Positions 26,395 through 32,576 of a DNA stretch of 64,000 bases are shown piece by piece (position 1 is the stretch's first letter; each line of letters opens with the position of its first letter). Source of the stretch: Fodinibius salicampi (GTDB taxonomy: Bacteria; Bacteroidota; Rhodothermia; Balneolales; Balneolaceae); contig NZ_BAABRS010000004.1 in NCBI RefSeq assembly GCF_039545095.1, forward strand, positions 248,001 to 312,000. The letters are read 5' to 3'. The notes under the pieces were generated by a model, which saw only the letters and a program-made list of their open reading frames with translations, did not search any database and had not been told where the DNA came from. A program made the translations under genes and the position numbers.

Positions 26395-26541
26395 TTGAAA
26401 GCGACAGAACCCCACCCGGACCATTTCTGTGTGACGAAGGGTGGCCTAAAACTGTATTCAACGTTTTCGAATGTTGTCCATCCTGAGGAGTTAAATGGTC
26501 CTAGATTTTTTGGTGACTTTTCCATCAATGGGAAAAGTCAC
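26395..26541. repeat. Inverted copy of the GGACCATTT element with hairpin module
   Basis: Reads as the reverse complement of 18480-18620. GGACCATTT (26418-26426) pairs with AAATGGTCC (26493-26501); GGGTGG (26439-26444) with CCATCC (26478-26483, one G-T wobble); the hairpin module GTGACTTTTCC (26513-26523) with GGAAAAGTCAC (26531-26541). The flanking TTGAAAGCGACAGA block is also shared. A 70-codon ORF here is a translation of the repeat. Confidence 0.8.
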
Positions 26542-26743
26542 ATAGAAACAAGGGAAGGAGTTTCTCATTATTTTTTAAAAACCTATGTTGATAATGGTTC
26601 CAAATGATTTTGATCGAAACAGATTGAGAAATGGATCTGCGCATATAAATATAAATCGTTGGTTATTAGCTTTTTTCTCTTTTATTTGGGATAAGGATAC
26701 GAGCTTTTTGGGATACCGATTAATTTTATAACCTATATCTATT

Positions 26744-27514
26744 ATGCCTGTACGTAATCTGCAGAGTATCGATGAAGTGCTTGAAGAACTCGATGATATT
26801 ATCGAAACCACGGTGGAGGAAGGGAGTCCGCTGGCAATTTTTGCCTTTGTATATCGCAGAACAACCGCCAGGATAGCGGAAGGGATTGCGGAGGATACGT
26901 TCGAAGATCCGGATCGGATGGAGCGCTTCGATGTGGATTTTGCCGCGAAGTATATCCGGGCTTTCTGGCGCTACAGGCATGATAAGCCGGTTCCTTTTGT
27001 GTGGAGGACCGCCTTCCATGCGGCCGAAGACCCGGAGGGACGAAAGCCAATCATCCTGCAGCACCTGCTGCTGGGCATGAATGCGCATATCAATCTTGAT
27101 CTGGGGATCGCTGCGGCGGAGACGGCTCCCGGCGGACAGATACAGACGCTTAAAAAGGATTTCATGACGGTGAATAATCTGCTGGAGGAGTTGATTGATG
27201 AGATGCAGGAGCGGATTTTCCGGGCATCACCACTGCTGTTCCTGCTCGACTGGATAGGGAAGCGCAGTGATGAGAAGATGATTAATTTTAGCCTCAGGAG
27301 GGCCCGCGACTTTGCGTGGGGTGCCGCTGTTACGCTGGCACATGCCGATGAGGAGGACAAGGATCATATTATTCGCGAGATGGATGAACAGATAGCGAGG
27401 GTAGCCAGGAAGGTGCTTGCGCCTCCGGGATTTCTGCTGCCTAAGGTGCTCGGCCTGATCCGCATGTTCGAGGACAAAGACATCCGGGTGATTATTGAGA
27501 AGTTGAGAGGGTAG
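26744..27514 (+). CDS. DUF5995 family protein
   Basis: 256 aa, predicted all-helical and cytoplasmic. Recognisable stretches are SPLAIFAFVYRRTTARIAEGIAEDTFEDPDRMERFDVDFAAKYI (start), HLLLGMNAHINLDLGIAAAET (a His/Asn-rich helix about residues 105-125) and DFMTVNNLLEELIDEMQERI. These match DUF5995, a family with no known activity that occurs in Bacteroidota and Actinobacteria. The conserved His and Asp residues suggest a metal site, which is inference. It is isolated between two repeat clusters, with its own short leader. Confidence 0.8.
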   Translation: MPVRNLQSIDEVLEELDDIIETTVEEGSPLAIFAFVYRRTTARIAEGIAEDTFEDPDRMERFDVDFAAKYIRAFWRYRHDKPVPFVWRTAFHAAEDPEGRKPIILQHLLLGMNAHINLDLGIAAAETAPGGQIQTLKKDFMTVNNLLEELIDEMQERIFRASPLLFLLDWIGKRSDEKMINFSLRRARDFAWGAAVTLAHADEEDKDHIIREMDEQIARVARKVLAPPGFLLPKVLGLIRMFEDKDIRVIIEKLRG

Positions 27515-27781
27515 AAGTTTTAAGTTGCAGGATAAAAAATGTTGAATGTTGCAGGTTAGGCGGATGTCGGTTAGCAGATTGCGGATTCTATGTATTGGTC
27601 GTCAGACAAAAATGTTTTTTTACTACTCCAGCCCCTGCACTTTTATCAGCAACATATTCAAAGGCCGGAGGAGATAGATTTTTGTTTATTCAAGGCAGGT
27701 GTTTGGGAGTTCCTCCTTGGAGAAGGAGGACAGGAGGATTGAAACAAGATGATATGGATGCAAGCTTTACCTTAATGTCTT

Positions 27782-27964
27782 GTTCCATTTTTGGAACGAC
27801 GCAAAAACGGAACCCAAAAACGTCGCCGGCTGAGGGTTCTTCGCCTGAGCGCGTCCGCTCGACCCTGTAAAAAAGCAAAACTCGCTCCCGTTGGTCGCTC
27901 AGACAAGCTTATTTACGGGCGGTTCTCCCGCCCTTGCTCTGATCGGCTCACAACCCAAGGCCGG
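27782..27964. repeat. Composite structured repeat: hairpin module with block B
   Basis: GTTCCATTTTT (27782-27792) with AAAAACGGAAC (27803-27813); loop bases CGACG (27797-27801) are complementary to CGTCG (27821-27825). A closing stem CCGGC (27826-27830)/GCCGG (27960-27964) encloses block B, including AGGGT..GAGCG-cgtc-CGCTC-GACCCT, where AGGGT/ACCCT replaces AGGTT/AACCT of the copy near 25990 (compensatory change). Confidence 0.78.
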
Positions 27965-27980
27965 AAAGAAAATGACCCCG

Positions 27981-28072
27981 CCGGCCCCGTGGAATCCGGC
28001 AAGACCGGGCCCCAAAGGGGCATTCCACAGGGCCGGTCGTTTTTGTAGCACTTTTGGCGACCAAAAGTGCTA
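27981..28072. repeat. Three-way-junction element, copy 3, plus perfect hairpin
   Basis: CCGGCCC (27981)/GGGCCGG (28030), GTGGAAT (27989-27995)/ATTCCAC (28022-28028), enclosing CCGG-CAAGA-CCGG (27996-28008) and GCCCC-AAA-GGGGC (28009-28021), again with no junction gap. Then TAGCACTTTTGG (28046-28057) pairs perfectly with CCAAAAGTGCTA (28061-28072) over loop CGA. The hairpin is the inverted form of the module found elsewhere. Confidence 0.85.
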
Positions 28073-28126
28073 TGTAAAATGCAAAAAGGAGGTCCTCCCA
28101 AGGAAAAAATAATATGGAGACTGCTT

Positions 28127-28876
28127 TTATATCCGATCAAATATTTCCTTGACCTTCGGATCGAGCCGCCGGCGGTGCGAGCCCGCCCAGTATACCTGTC
28201 CGCAGCCAATGCATTGAGAGAACTCATCAAAGTGGCGTTTGGTTAAGGGCTCCAGCCGATCGATGATTTCTTCTTTGGGAACGTTTTGCAGGGATCCATT
28301 GCAGCGGGGACACCGGGAAAAGGGCTCCAACTCGTGAAAGAGATCAAACCGCCGGAGTACCTCCTCTAGTTGTTCGGCGGGATCGGCCGACCGGGGCAGG
28401 TAGCCGTGTCGGACGACCTTGTGCATCAGCAGCTTCCGGTCGCGGGTCAGTAGCACGCGATTTTCCTCCTGCATCTGTTCAATGAGGTCGTCATCATCCG
28501 CATCGTTCCGGTAGGCAGTATCCAGGCCGGCTAATCGCAGGTACCGGGCCAGTTTACCCAGGTTTACATCTGCCAGGAAGCGGGGATAGTGTGCCGTTGG
28601 CTTTTGCAGGCGATCCGCTTCAGGGATATCCAGGCTATTGAAGACAGGATAGATGCTGATGCGATTTCCATCTGCGATCAGATAGGAAAAGTCAACCGCC
28701 TTGCTGTCAACGAGGATGACATCAACCTCGGTATGGGGTACACCGCATCCCTCGATCAGGTCCTTGACGGAGGTTGGTCCGGGTAGCTGCCTTTCAAAAG
28801 TTGTTTGATTCTGCCCGGTACTGATGGTAAGCAGGTCATTCAGATCTCCATAAAAGCGGAGGCTAACGGTAATCAT
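28127..28876 (-). CDS. Mut7-C RNase-domain protein with N-terminal ubiquitin-like domain
   Basis: 249 aa. Residues about 1-80 resemble the Mut7-C ubiquitin/ThiS-like domain (VSLRFYGDLNDLL and VDVILVDSKAVDFSYLIADGNRISIYPVF). From about 98 the Mut7-C domain starts with RFLADVNLGKLARYLRLAGLDTAY, a PIN-like nuclease core with Asp101 and NDADDDDLIEQ plus LLTRDRKLL. A zinc ribbon of two CxxC pairs (CPRCNGSL and CIGCGQVYW) closes it. Predicted RNA-processing nuclease. The upstream gap and downstream repeats leave it monocistronic. Its start ATG at 28876 is the only good candidate. Confidence 0.88.
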   Translation of the reverse strand: MITVSLRFYGDLNDLLTISTGQNQTTFERQLPGPTSVKDLIEGCGVPHTEVDVILVDSKAVDFSYLIADGNRISIYPVFNSLDIPEADRLQKPTAHYPRFLADVNLGKLARYLRLAGLDTAYRNDADDDDLIEQMQEENRVLLTRDRKLLMHKVVRHGYLPRSADPAEQLEEVLRRFDLFHELEPFSRCPRCNGSLQNVPKEEIIDRLEPLTKRHFDEFSQCIGCGQVYWAGSHRRRLDPKVKEIFDRI

Positions 28877-29424
28877 TGGGATGCAAGATTTACGGGTTTG
28901 GTAGCGTGTTATATCATCTTATTTGATCAATACGGTAATGGTAATGATACGGAAAGTCGGGCATTTTTTAAGTGGGGTATCTGTCCTGTTTTTTTTGCAG
29001 ATAGGGTCGCTTGCCACGTATACTGTCTTTTAAATAACCTAATCTATCCTCTTTTATTTTGATGTCTTGTTCCTTTTTGTGTGGACAAAAACGAACCCAA
29101 AAAACCACCGACTGAGAAAAAGAAGCATTCGGCGGTTGCTTAAGCTCCGGGAAAAATATAAACTCAACCGACGGTTGTCGGGTTCAGGCATATTTTTTTC
29201 TTATTCCTCCGCTACGCCCCCGCCACCCGGAATACTTCTTTTTCAAGGTCGGATGGATTTGATTTTTGCCCTGTGATATCAATTGAATGCCTGACTTTTC
29301 AAGGCCGACGGGAGGGATAAGCTTATTAAGTGGAATTTATTTGTAAGGATCTCCGTAGAATTTGAACTTACTTTAAACTGAAAAGATTAATATGAATCGC
29401 TTAGGCATTCAGAATGATTCTAAC
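28877..29424. repeat. Gene-free region before the transposase, with a large structured repeat
   Basis: 28877-29060 shows nothing recognisable beyond a likely Mut7-C promoter. 29069-29252 is a structured repeat (listed). 29253-29424 contains TGCCTGACTTTTCAAGGCCG (about 29289), a block that recurs near 26353 and, inverted, near 15861. The 69-codon ORF at 29067-29276 is a translation of the repeat. Confidence 0.6.
29069..29252. repeat. Structured repeat: hairpin module, closing stem and long internal stem
   Basis: GTTCCTTTTTGT (29069-29080) pairs with ACAAAAACGAAC (29085-29096) with one mismatch; loop GTGG matches CCAC at 29104-29107. Closing stem CCGAC (29107-29111)/GTCGG (29248-29252) is the covarying equivalent of CCGGC/GCCGG at 27826/27960. 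Inside, GAAAAAGAAG (29115-29124) pairs with CTTCTTTTTC (29235-29244), and deeper AACCGAC-GGTT-GTCGGGTT forms a nested hairpin. Confidence 0.75.
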
Positions 29425-29450
29425 TAGCGCGGGAATTAATTCCCGCGCTA
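29425..29450. repeat. Left-end palindrome of the RAYT element
   Basis: TAGCGCGGGAATT plus its exact reverse complement, 47 bp before the transposase ATG. Preceded by AAC and followed by TGTATGGTAT, the same right flank (TGTATG) as the copy at 15933. Confidence 0.92.
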
Positions 29451-29497
29451 TGTATGGTATATCAGATTTGTTTAACTATTAATAATACCTTTATCGT

Positions 29498-29923
29498 ATG
29501 AAAAGCTATTCATCAATTTGGATACATCTAATATGGACAACAAAAAGTCGCATGCCATTGCTGCATAAACATTTTCGAATCAGCTTATTTAAATATATGA
29601 AAGAAAATGCCTGTCAAAAGGGCTTGGTTGCAGATATGATTAATGGAATTGAAGATCATGTACACTGCCTTATCAGGTTGTTGCCCGATCAAAAAGTGTC
29701 AGATTTTGTGAAACAAATAAAGGGAAACTCATCCAGATGGATTAATAAAAAGCAATATCTAGAGGTTCCTTTTTCTTGGCAGGTTGGATATGGGGCAATT
29801 TCTGTAAGTACGAATAATCTGGCTGATATTCGCCAATATATTATAAATCAGGAAAAGCACCAGCAGCATTGGAAACTAGAAGAAGAGCTTGAAAGGTTTG
29901 AATTCTATGGAAAAAGAAAATAG
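29498..29923 (+). CDS. REP-associated tyrosine (Y1, HUH) transposase
   Basis: 141 aa, an intact IS200/IS605-type single-strand transposase. The HUH metal motif is His54-Val-His56 (EDHVHCLIRL); the catalytic tyrosine is Tyr114 in IRQYIINQEKHQ. Other family marks are VSDFVKQIKGNSSRWIN and PFSWQVGYGAISVS. The gene is bracketed by identical 26-bp palindromes and there is no tnpB, which fits RAYT domestication more than a full IS605. Likely role: nicking and moving single-stranded REP hairpins or the whole 600-bp unit. It appears full length, with a clear ATG after AT-rich DNA. Confidence 0.92.
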   Translation: MKSYSSIWIHLIWTTKSRMPLLHKHFRISLFKYMKENACQKGLVADMINGIEDHVHCLIRLLPDQKVSDFVKQIKGNSSRWINKKQYLEVPFSWQVGYGAISVSTNNLADIRQYIINQEKHQQHWKLEEELERFEFYGKRK

Positions 29924-29979
29924 ATAGAGCATCTAGAATGCAGGATGAAGTGAACAAGTGGGACTTGACAAAAAAGTAA

Positions 29980-30022
29980 CTAGTCATTCAAATGACTAGC
30001 GCGGGAATTAATTCCCGCGCTA
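29980..30022. repeat. Right-end palindrome with adjoining hairpin
   Basis: CTAGTCAT (29980-29987)/ATGACTAG (29992-29999) forms a hairpin that shares bases TAG with the start of the 26-bp palindrome 29997-30022, so the two structures are alternatives. The left end lacks this extra dyad, giving the element distinguishable ends. Confidence 0.8.
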
Positions 30023-30089
30023 TAGATAGATCGAAAATCAAAATTAAGAAAGGACAATTGAAGGTTAATTACGCCCGCAATAGTCAGAG

Positions 30090-30572
30090 CTACTGAATAC
30101 TCACCGGACCCTTTTCTGAGTCGCCGCTTCCTTTTTTGGGGTTTTGATAAAAGCGGATAAGATTTGAAACGGAATACAGCAGCAGGAAGGTGGCAATCAG
30201 GTAGGCCACCGAATCGGGATTCATAAGAATAAGTATGGCAATAATGAGCGTGAGTACACCAACAAGCGCAAACTGAAATCCAAATAGCAGGATAAACCCA
30301 AACAGCCCCAGAAAGGCGGCAAAGGTTACGGGGATAAGCTCCGGAAAGATGAAAATAAGAACGCCCGCCACAATGGGCAGCGCCGAAAGAGTAGCCGGGA
30401 TCCTAAAGGCCATGAATAAAAGTCCTAATCCTATCAGATATCCTGCGGCAATGAGGTATAGGAAGTTTGGATAGATCAGGGTTAATATGCCCGTTGCCAA
30501 TGCCAGGAGCGCATTGAGGATCTGGCGTTGTCGGGTTTTATATTGAAGCTGTATCCGGTATTGGTTAAACAT
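30090..30572 (-). CDS. DUF308/HdeD-like small membrane protein
   Basis: 160 aa with about six closely spaced hydrophobic helices: ILNALLALATGILTLIYP, FLYLIAAGYLIGLGLLFMA, LPIVAGVLIFIFPELIPV, TFAAFLGLFGFILLFG, ALVGVLTLIIAILILMNP and VAYLIATFLLLYSVSNLI. The repeated G-x-L-(I/L)-x-x-x-P helix pairs are the DUF308/HdeD pattern. The C-terminal 20 residues are polar. In enteric bacteria HdeD contributes to acid resistance; whether that applies here is unknown. It lies just beyond the RAYT element and is not part of an evident operon. Confidence 0.75.
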   Translation of the reverse strand: MFNQYRIQLQYKTRQRQILNALLALATGILTLIYPNFLYLIAAGYLIGLGLLFMAFRIPATLSALPIVAGVLIFIFPELIPVTFAAFLGLFGFILLFGFQFALVGVLTLIIAILILMNPDSVAYLIATFLLLYSVSNLIRFYQNPKKGSGDSEKGPVSIQ

Positions 30573-30949
30573 AAGCGCAGGATTTATTTTGATGAAGCAT
30601 GCATGTATTAAAGTAAATCTAAGGGATGTATGGGGATTATAAAAAGAGATATTAAAGGTTGAGTGGATTGAAAAGGGTGATGAAGTGTTAAGTATTGAGT
30701 AGAAAGTTTTAAGTTACAGGATACCGGAGGTTGGTTAGCAGATAGCGGATTTCAGAAATTGGATAGCAGGTATTGGTCGTCCGTGGTCTATTTCGGATGC
30801 ATTATACTGAAACCAACGCCTGTAATTATCTGCCTCGATTTGACTGGCACAAGTTTTAAACTTGCCAGGGATCCAGCATCCGGTATCTGTCATCCGGAAT
30901 CGGGCATCCAGCACCCTGCAACTAACTATTTAACCTTCAACCTGCAACT
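30573..30949. repeat. 377-bp low-complexity spacer
   Basis: Holds the AAGTTTTAAGTTACAGGATA..GGTTAGCAGATAGCGGATTT..GGTATTGGTCGTCCGTGG spacer (about 30695-30785), a CTGGC(AC)AAGTTT/AAACTTGCCAG dyad (30844-30868) of a kind common in Bacteroidota, and TTTAACCTTCAACCTGCAAC (about 30931) running into the stop codon of xseA. No gene seen. Confidence 0.6.
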
Positions 30950-32140
30950 TTAAACCTCAACCTCCCCATCCTTCCATTCGATGGTAGCGGATTTCTCGCT
31001 GTCAAAAGCCTCTGCTGATTTGATCCACTCATTATCCTGGCGGATGCGGCTGTAACCCTGTTCCAGGGCGGCATTGGGATTCTGCACTTCCAGCCGGTGA
31101 TGGAGGTCGCTGAGCTTTTCTTTCTTACGCATAAACAGCATCTCCCGGCGGTGGTGCAGCCGGTCGGTCAATCCGCTGATGCGTTCGTTCAGGCGGCTGA
31201 CTTTCTGCTGTACAGCCTGCAGGGCATGGGATTGCATCAGCTGTTTTACCCGATCCTTTTGGTTCGCGATACGATCCTCAACAGACTGGTGGAGACGGTT
31301 GGAAAGATCATCGGTGTACATGCGCACCTCATTGATATCGGGCGCGGCAATGATGGCTGCCTGGGTAGGGGTCGCGGCGCGGGCATCGGCCACAAAATCG
31401 GAGATACTGAAATCCACCTCATGTCCAACCGCACTGATGGTCGGCACCTTACAGTCGAATAGGGCGCGGGCCACCGCTTCTTCATTAAAGGGCCAGAGAT
31501 CTTCCAGCGAGCCGCCTCCGCGTCCCACAATAAGCAGATCTACCTTCTGTTCCTGAGAAAAATGGTTGATGGCCTTGACCAGCTGGGGTGCCGCATTGAC
31601 GCCCTGAACGCTGGCGTGATGGAGGTGTACTGTAGCTAGGGGCCAGCGCCGGGCCAGGGTGTCGCGGATATCGTGGAAGGCCGCCCCGGTGGCAGAGGTG
31701 ATGACACCTATATCAAAGGGAAACTTGGGCAGGGCTTTTTTGTGTGTGTCCTCAAAGAGTCCCTCTTCTTTAAGCTGCTTTTTAAGTTTCTCAAAGGCTT
31801 CCTGCAGAGCCCCTTTCCCAGCCTGCTCGAGAGAGCGCACGATCAGCTGGTATTTCCCATGCGGGGGATAGACCTGGATATCGCCACCGACAATGATCTG
31901 TTGCCCGTCGGCCAGTTCCACATTCAGCCGCTGGTTAATTCCACTCCATATCACGCAGGAGAGCTGTGCGTCTTCGTCTTTGAGCGTAAAGTAGGTGTGT
32001 CCTGCCCGGCTGGTAGAGGCATTGCTGACTTCTCCCTCCACCTTGATATCCAGGAAGTTGCCTTCCAGTACAGCTTTGATATCTTCGGTAAGTTCCGAGA
32101 CCGAGAGGGCAGAGGTGCTAAAAAGATCCGATTGTGACAT
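30950..32140 (-). CDS. xseA: Exodeoxyribonuclease VII large subunit
   Basis: 396 aa. Degrades single-stranded DNA together with the small XseB subunit, in mismatch repair and damage processing. An N-terminal OB-fold (about residues 12-105, including GEVSNASTSRAGHTYFTLKD) binds ssDNA, and the catalytic region begins with FDIGVITSATGAAFHDIRDTLARRWP (about 140-165), with VGRGGGSLEDLWPFNEE and ISAVGHEVDFSISDFVADARA following. A long helical segment (about 285-350) is the XseB-binding coiled coil. No xseB lies next to it, unlike many genomes. Its stop codon sits inside low-complexity repeat DNA. Confidence 0.93.
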   Translation of the reverse strand: MSQSDLFSTSALSVSELTEDIKAVLEGNFLDIKVEGEVSNASTSRAGHTYFTLKDEDAQLSCVIWSGINQRLNVELADGQQIIVGGDIQVYPPHGKYQLIVRSLEQAGKGALQEAFEKLKKQLKEEGLFEDTHKKALPKFPFDIGVITSATGAAFHDIRDTLARRWPLATVHLHHASVQGVNAAPQLVKAINHFSQEQKVDLLIVGRGGGSLEDLWPFNEEAVARALFDCKVPTISAVGHEVDFSISDFVADARAATPTQAAIIAAPDINEVRMYTDDLSNRLHQSVEDRIANQKDRVKQLMQSHALQAVQQKVSRLNERISGLTDRLHHRREMLFMRKKEKLSDLHHRLEVQNPNAALEQGYSRIRQDNEWIKSAEAFDSEKSATIEWKDGEVEV

Positions 32141-32576
32141 TTTCAGTGTTTAGTTGACAGTTAACAGTGATCAGTATTCAGAATTTGGGTGTAAGGCCCG
32201 GGTTCTTACCGGTTTATTTGGTCCATTCCAGCCTCTCACCTAAAATAGGAAGGAAACTACTTAAATACAGAATCATACCAAGTGTGTTTTTGGCCTCTTG
32301 GATAAGAGTGTTTCTTTTGTTTTGATTAGGGCTTTCCCTTTTAGTAAGGAGGTATTCTTATACTTTCCCCCTTGTTCCATTTTTGGAACGACGCAAAAAC
32401 GGAACCCAAAACGAGCTGTTAGGAATCATTGCTTTTGACTCGATTTTGGTTTGAAATAAGCAGTGGAGAAGAGGTATAGATAGAGTCCAATATTTATTAA
32501 AGTCGTATGTTATGAAAAAATCTGTGTTTATCTGTGGCTTTTGTATATTTACCATCAAAAATAACGGATAGTTTTT
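32141..32576. repeat. 436-bp gene-free spacer with hairpin module
   Basis: About 32152-32182 is CAGTTAACAGTGATCAGTATT low complexity of the kind seen at 3127. The hairpin module lies at 32374-32405. The remaining DNA is AT-rich and should contain the divergent xseA and pyrC promoters; I cannot place them confidently. Confidence 0.55.
32374..32405. repeat. Hairpin module, solo copy
   Basis: GTTCCATTTTT (32374-32384) with AAAAACGGAAC (32395-32405), same sequence as at 27782. The downstream companion (closing stem or block B) is absent, so this is an orphan or decayed copy. Confidence 0.75.

Larger units (their letters stand above)
25723..26743. repeat. Gene-free repeat cluster upstream of DUF5995
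   Basis: About 1 kb without a supportable gene. It holds a hairpin module plus three-way junction plus block B (25881-26112), a 28-bp palindrome (26281), and an inverted GGACCATTT element with its hairpin (26395-26541), all listed separately. Between 26113 and 26280 I see only AT-rich DNA. The short ORFs here are translations of repeat DNA. Confidence 0.6.
27515..28126. repeat. 613-bp gene-free region: low-complexity spacer plus structured repeats
   Basis: About 27515-27610 is the AAGTTTTAAGTTGCAGGATA..GTTAGCAGATTGCGGATT..TATTGGTCGTC spacer also found at about 30695-30785 and, inverted, at about 16208-16317. The remainder is the composite repeat 27782-27964 and the element 27981-28072. No gene is supportable. 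Confidence 0.6.
29425..30022 (+). mobile_element. REP-bracketed single-gene transposable element (RAYT/IS200-like)
   Basis: About 600 bp: a perfect 26-bp palindrome at 29425-29450, the Y1 transposase gene at 29498-29923 and an identical palindrome at 29997-30022. There are no inverted terminal repeats beyond the palindromes and no target duplication is evident, as expected for HUH/Y1 single-strand transposition. Three further solo palindromes (7095, 15933, 26281) are dispersed in the window. Exact cleavage ends are not determinable. Confidence 0.8.

Noticed and set aside
26395..26607. 70-codon plus-strand ORF
   Set aside because: Lies entirely on the inverted GGACCATTT element and its hairpin; no start or signal features and the homologous copy at 18480 is not open in the same frame.
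29067..29276. 69-codon plus-strand ORF
   Set aside because: Coextensive with the structured repeat 29069-29252; low-complexity peptide.
15933..30022. Palindromes as a CRISPR array
   Set aside because: Copies are kilobases apart with no regular spacers and no cas genes; they are perfect palindromes associated with a Y1 transposase.
30842..30868. Sigma-54 promoter (TGGCAC..TTGC)
   Set aside because: Spacing between the GG and GC elements is wrong; the sequence is a CTGGC..GCCAG dyad of a common intergenic repeat.
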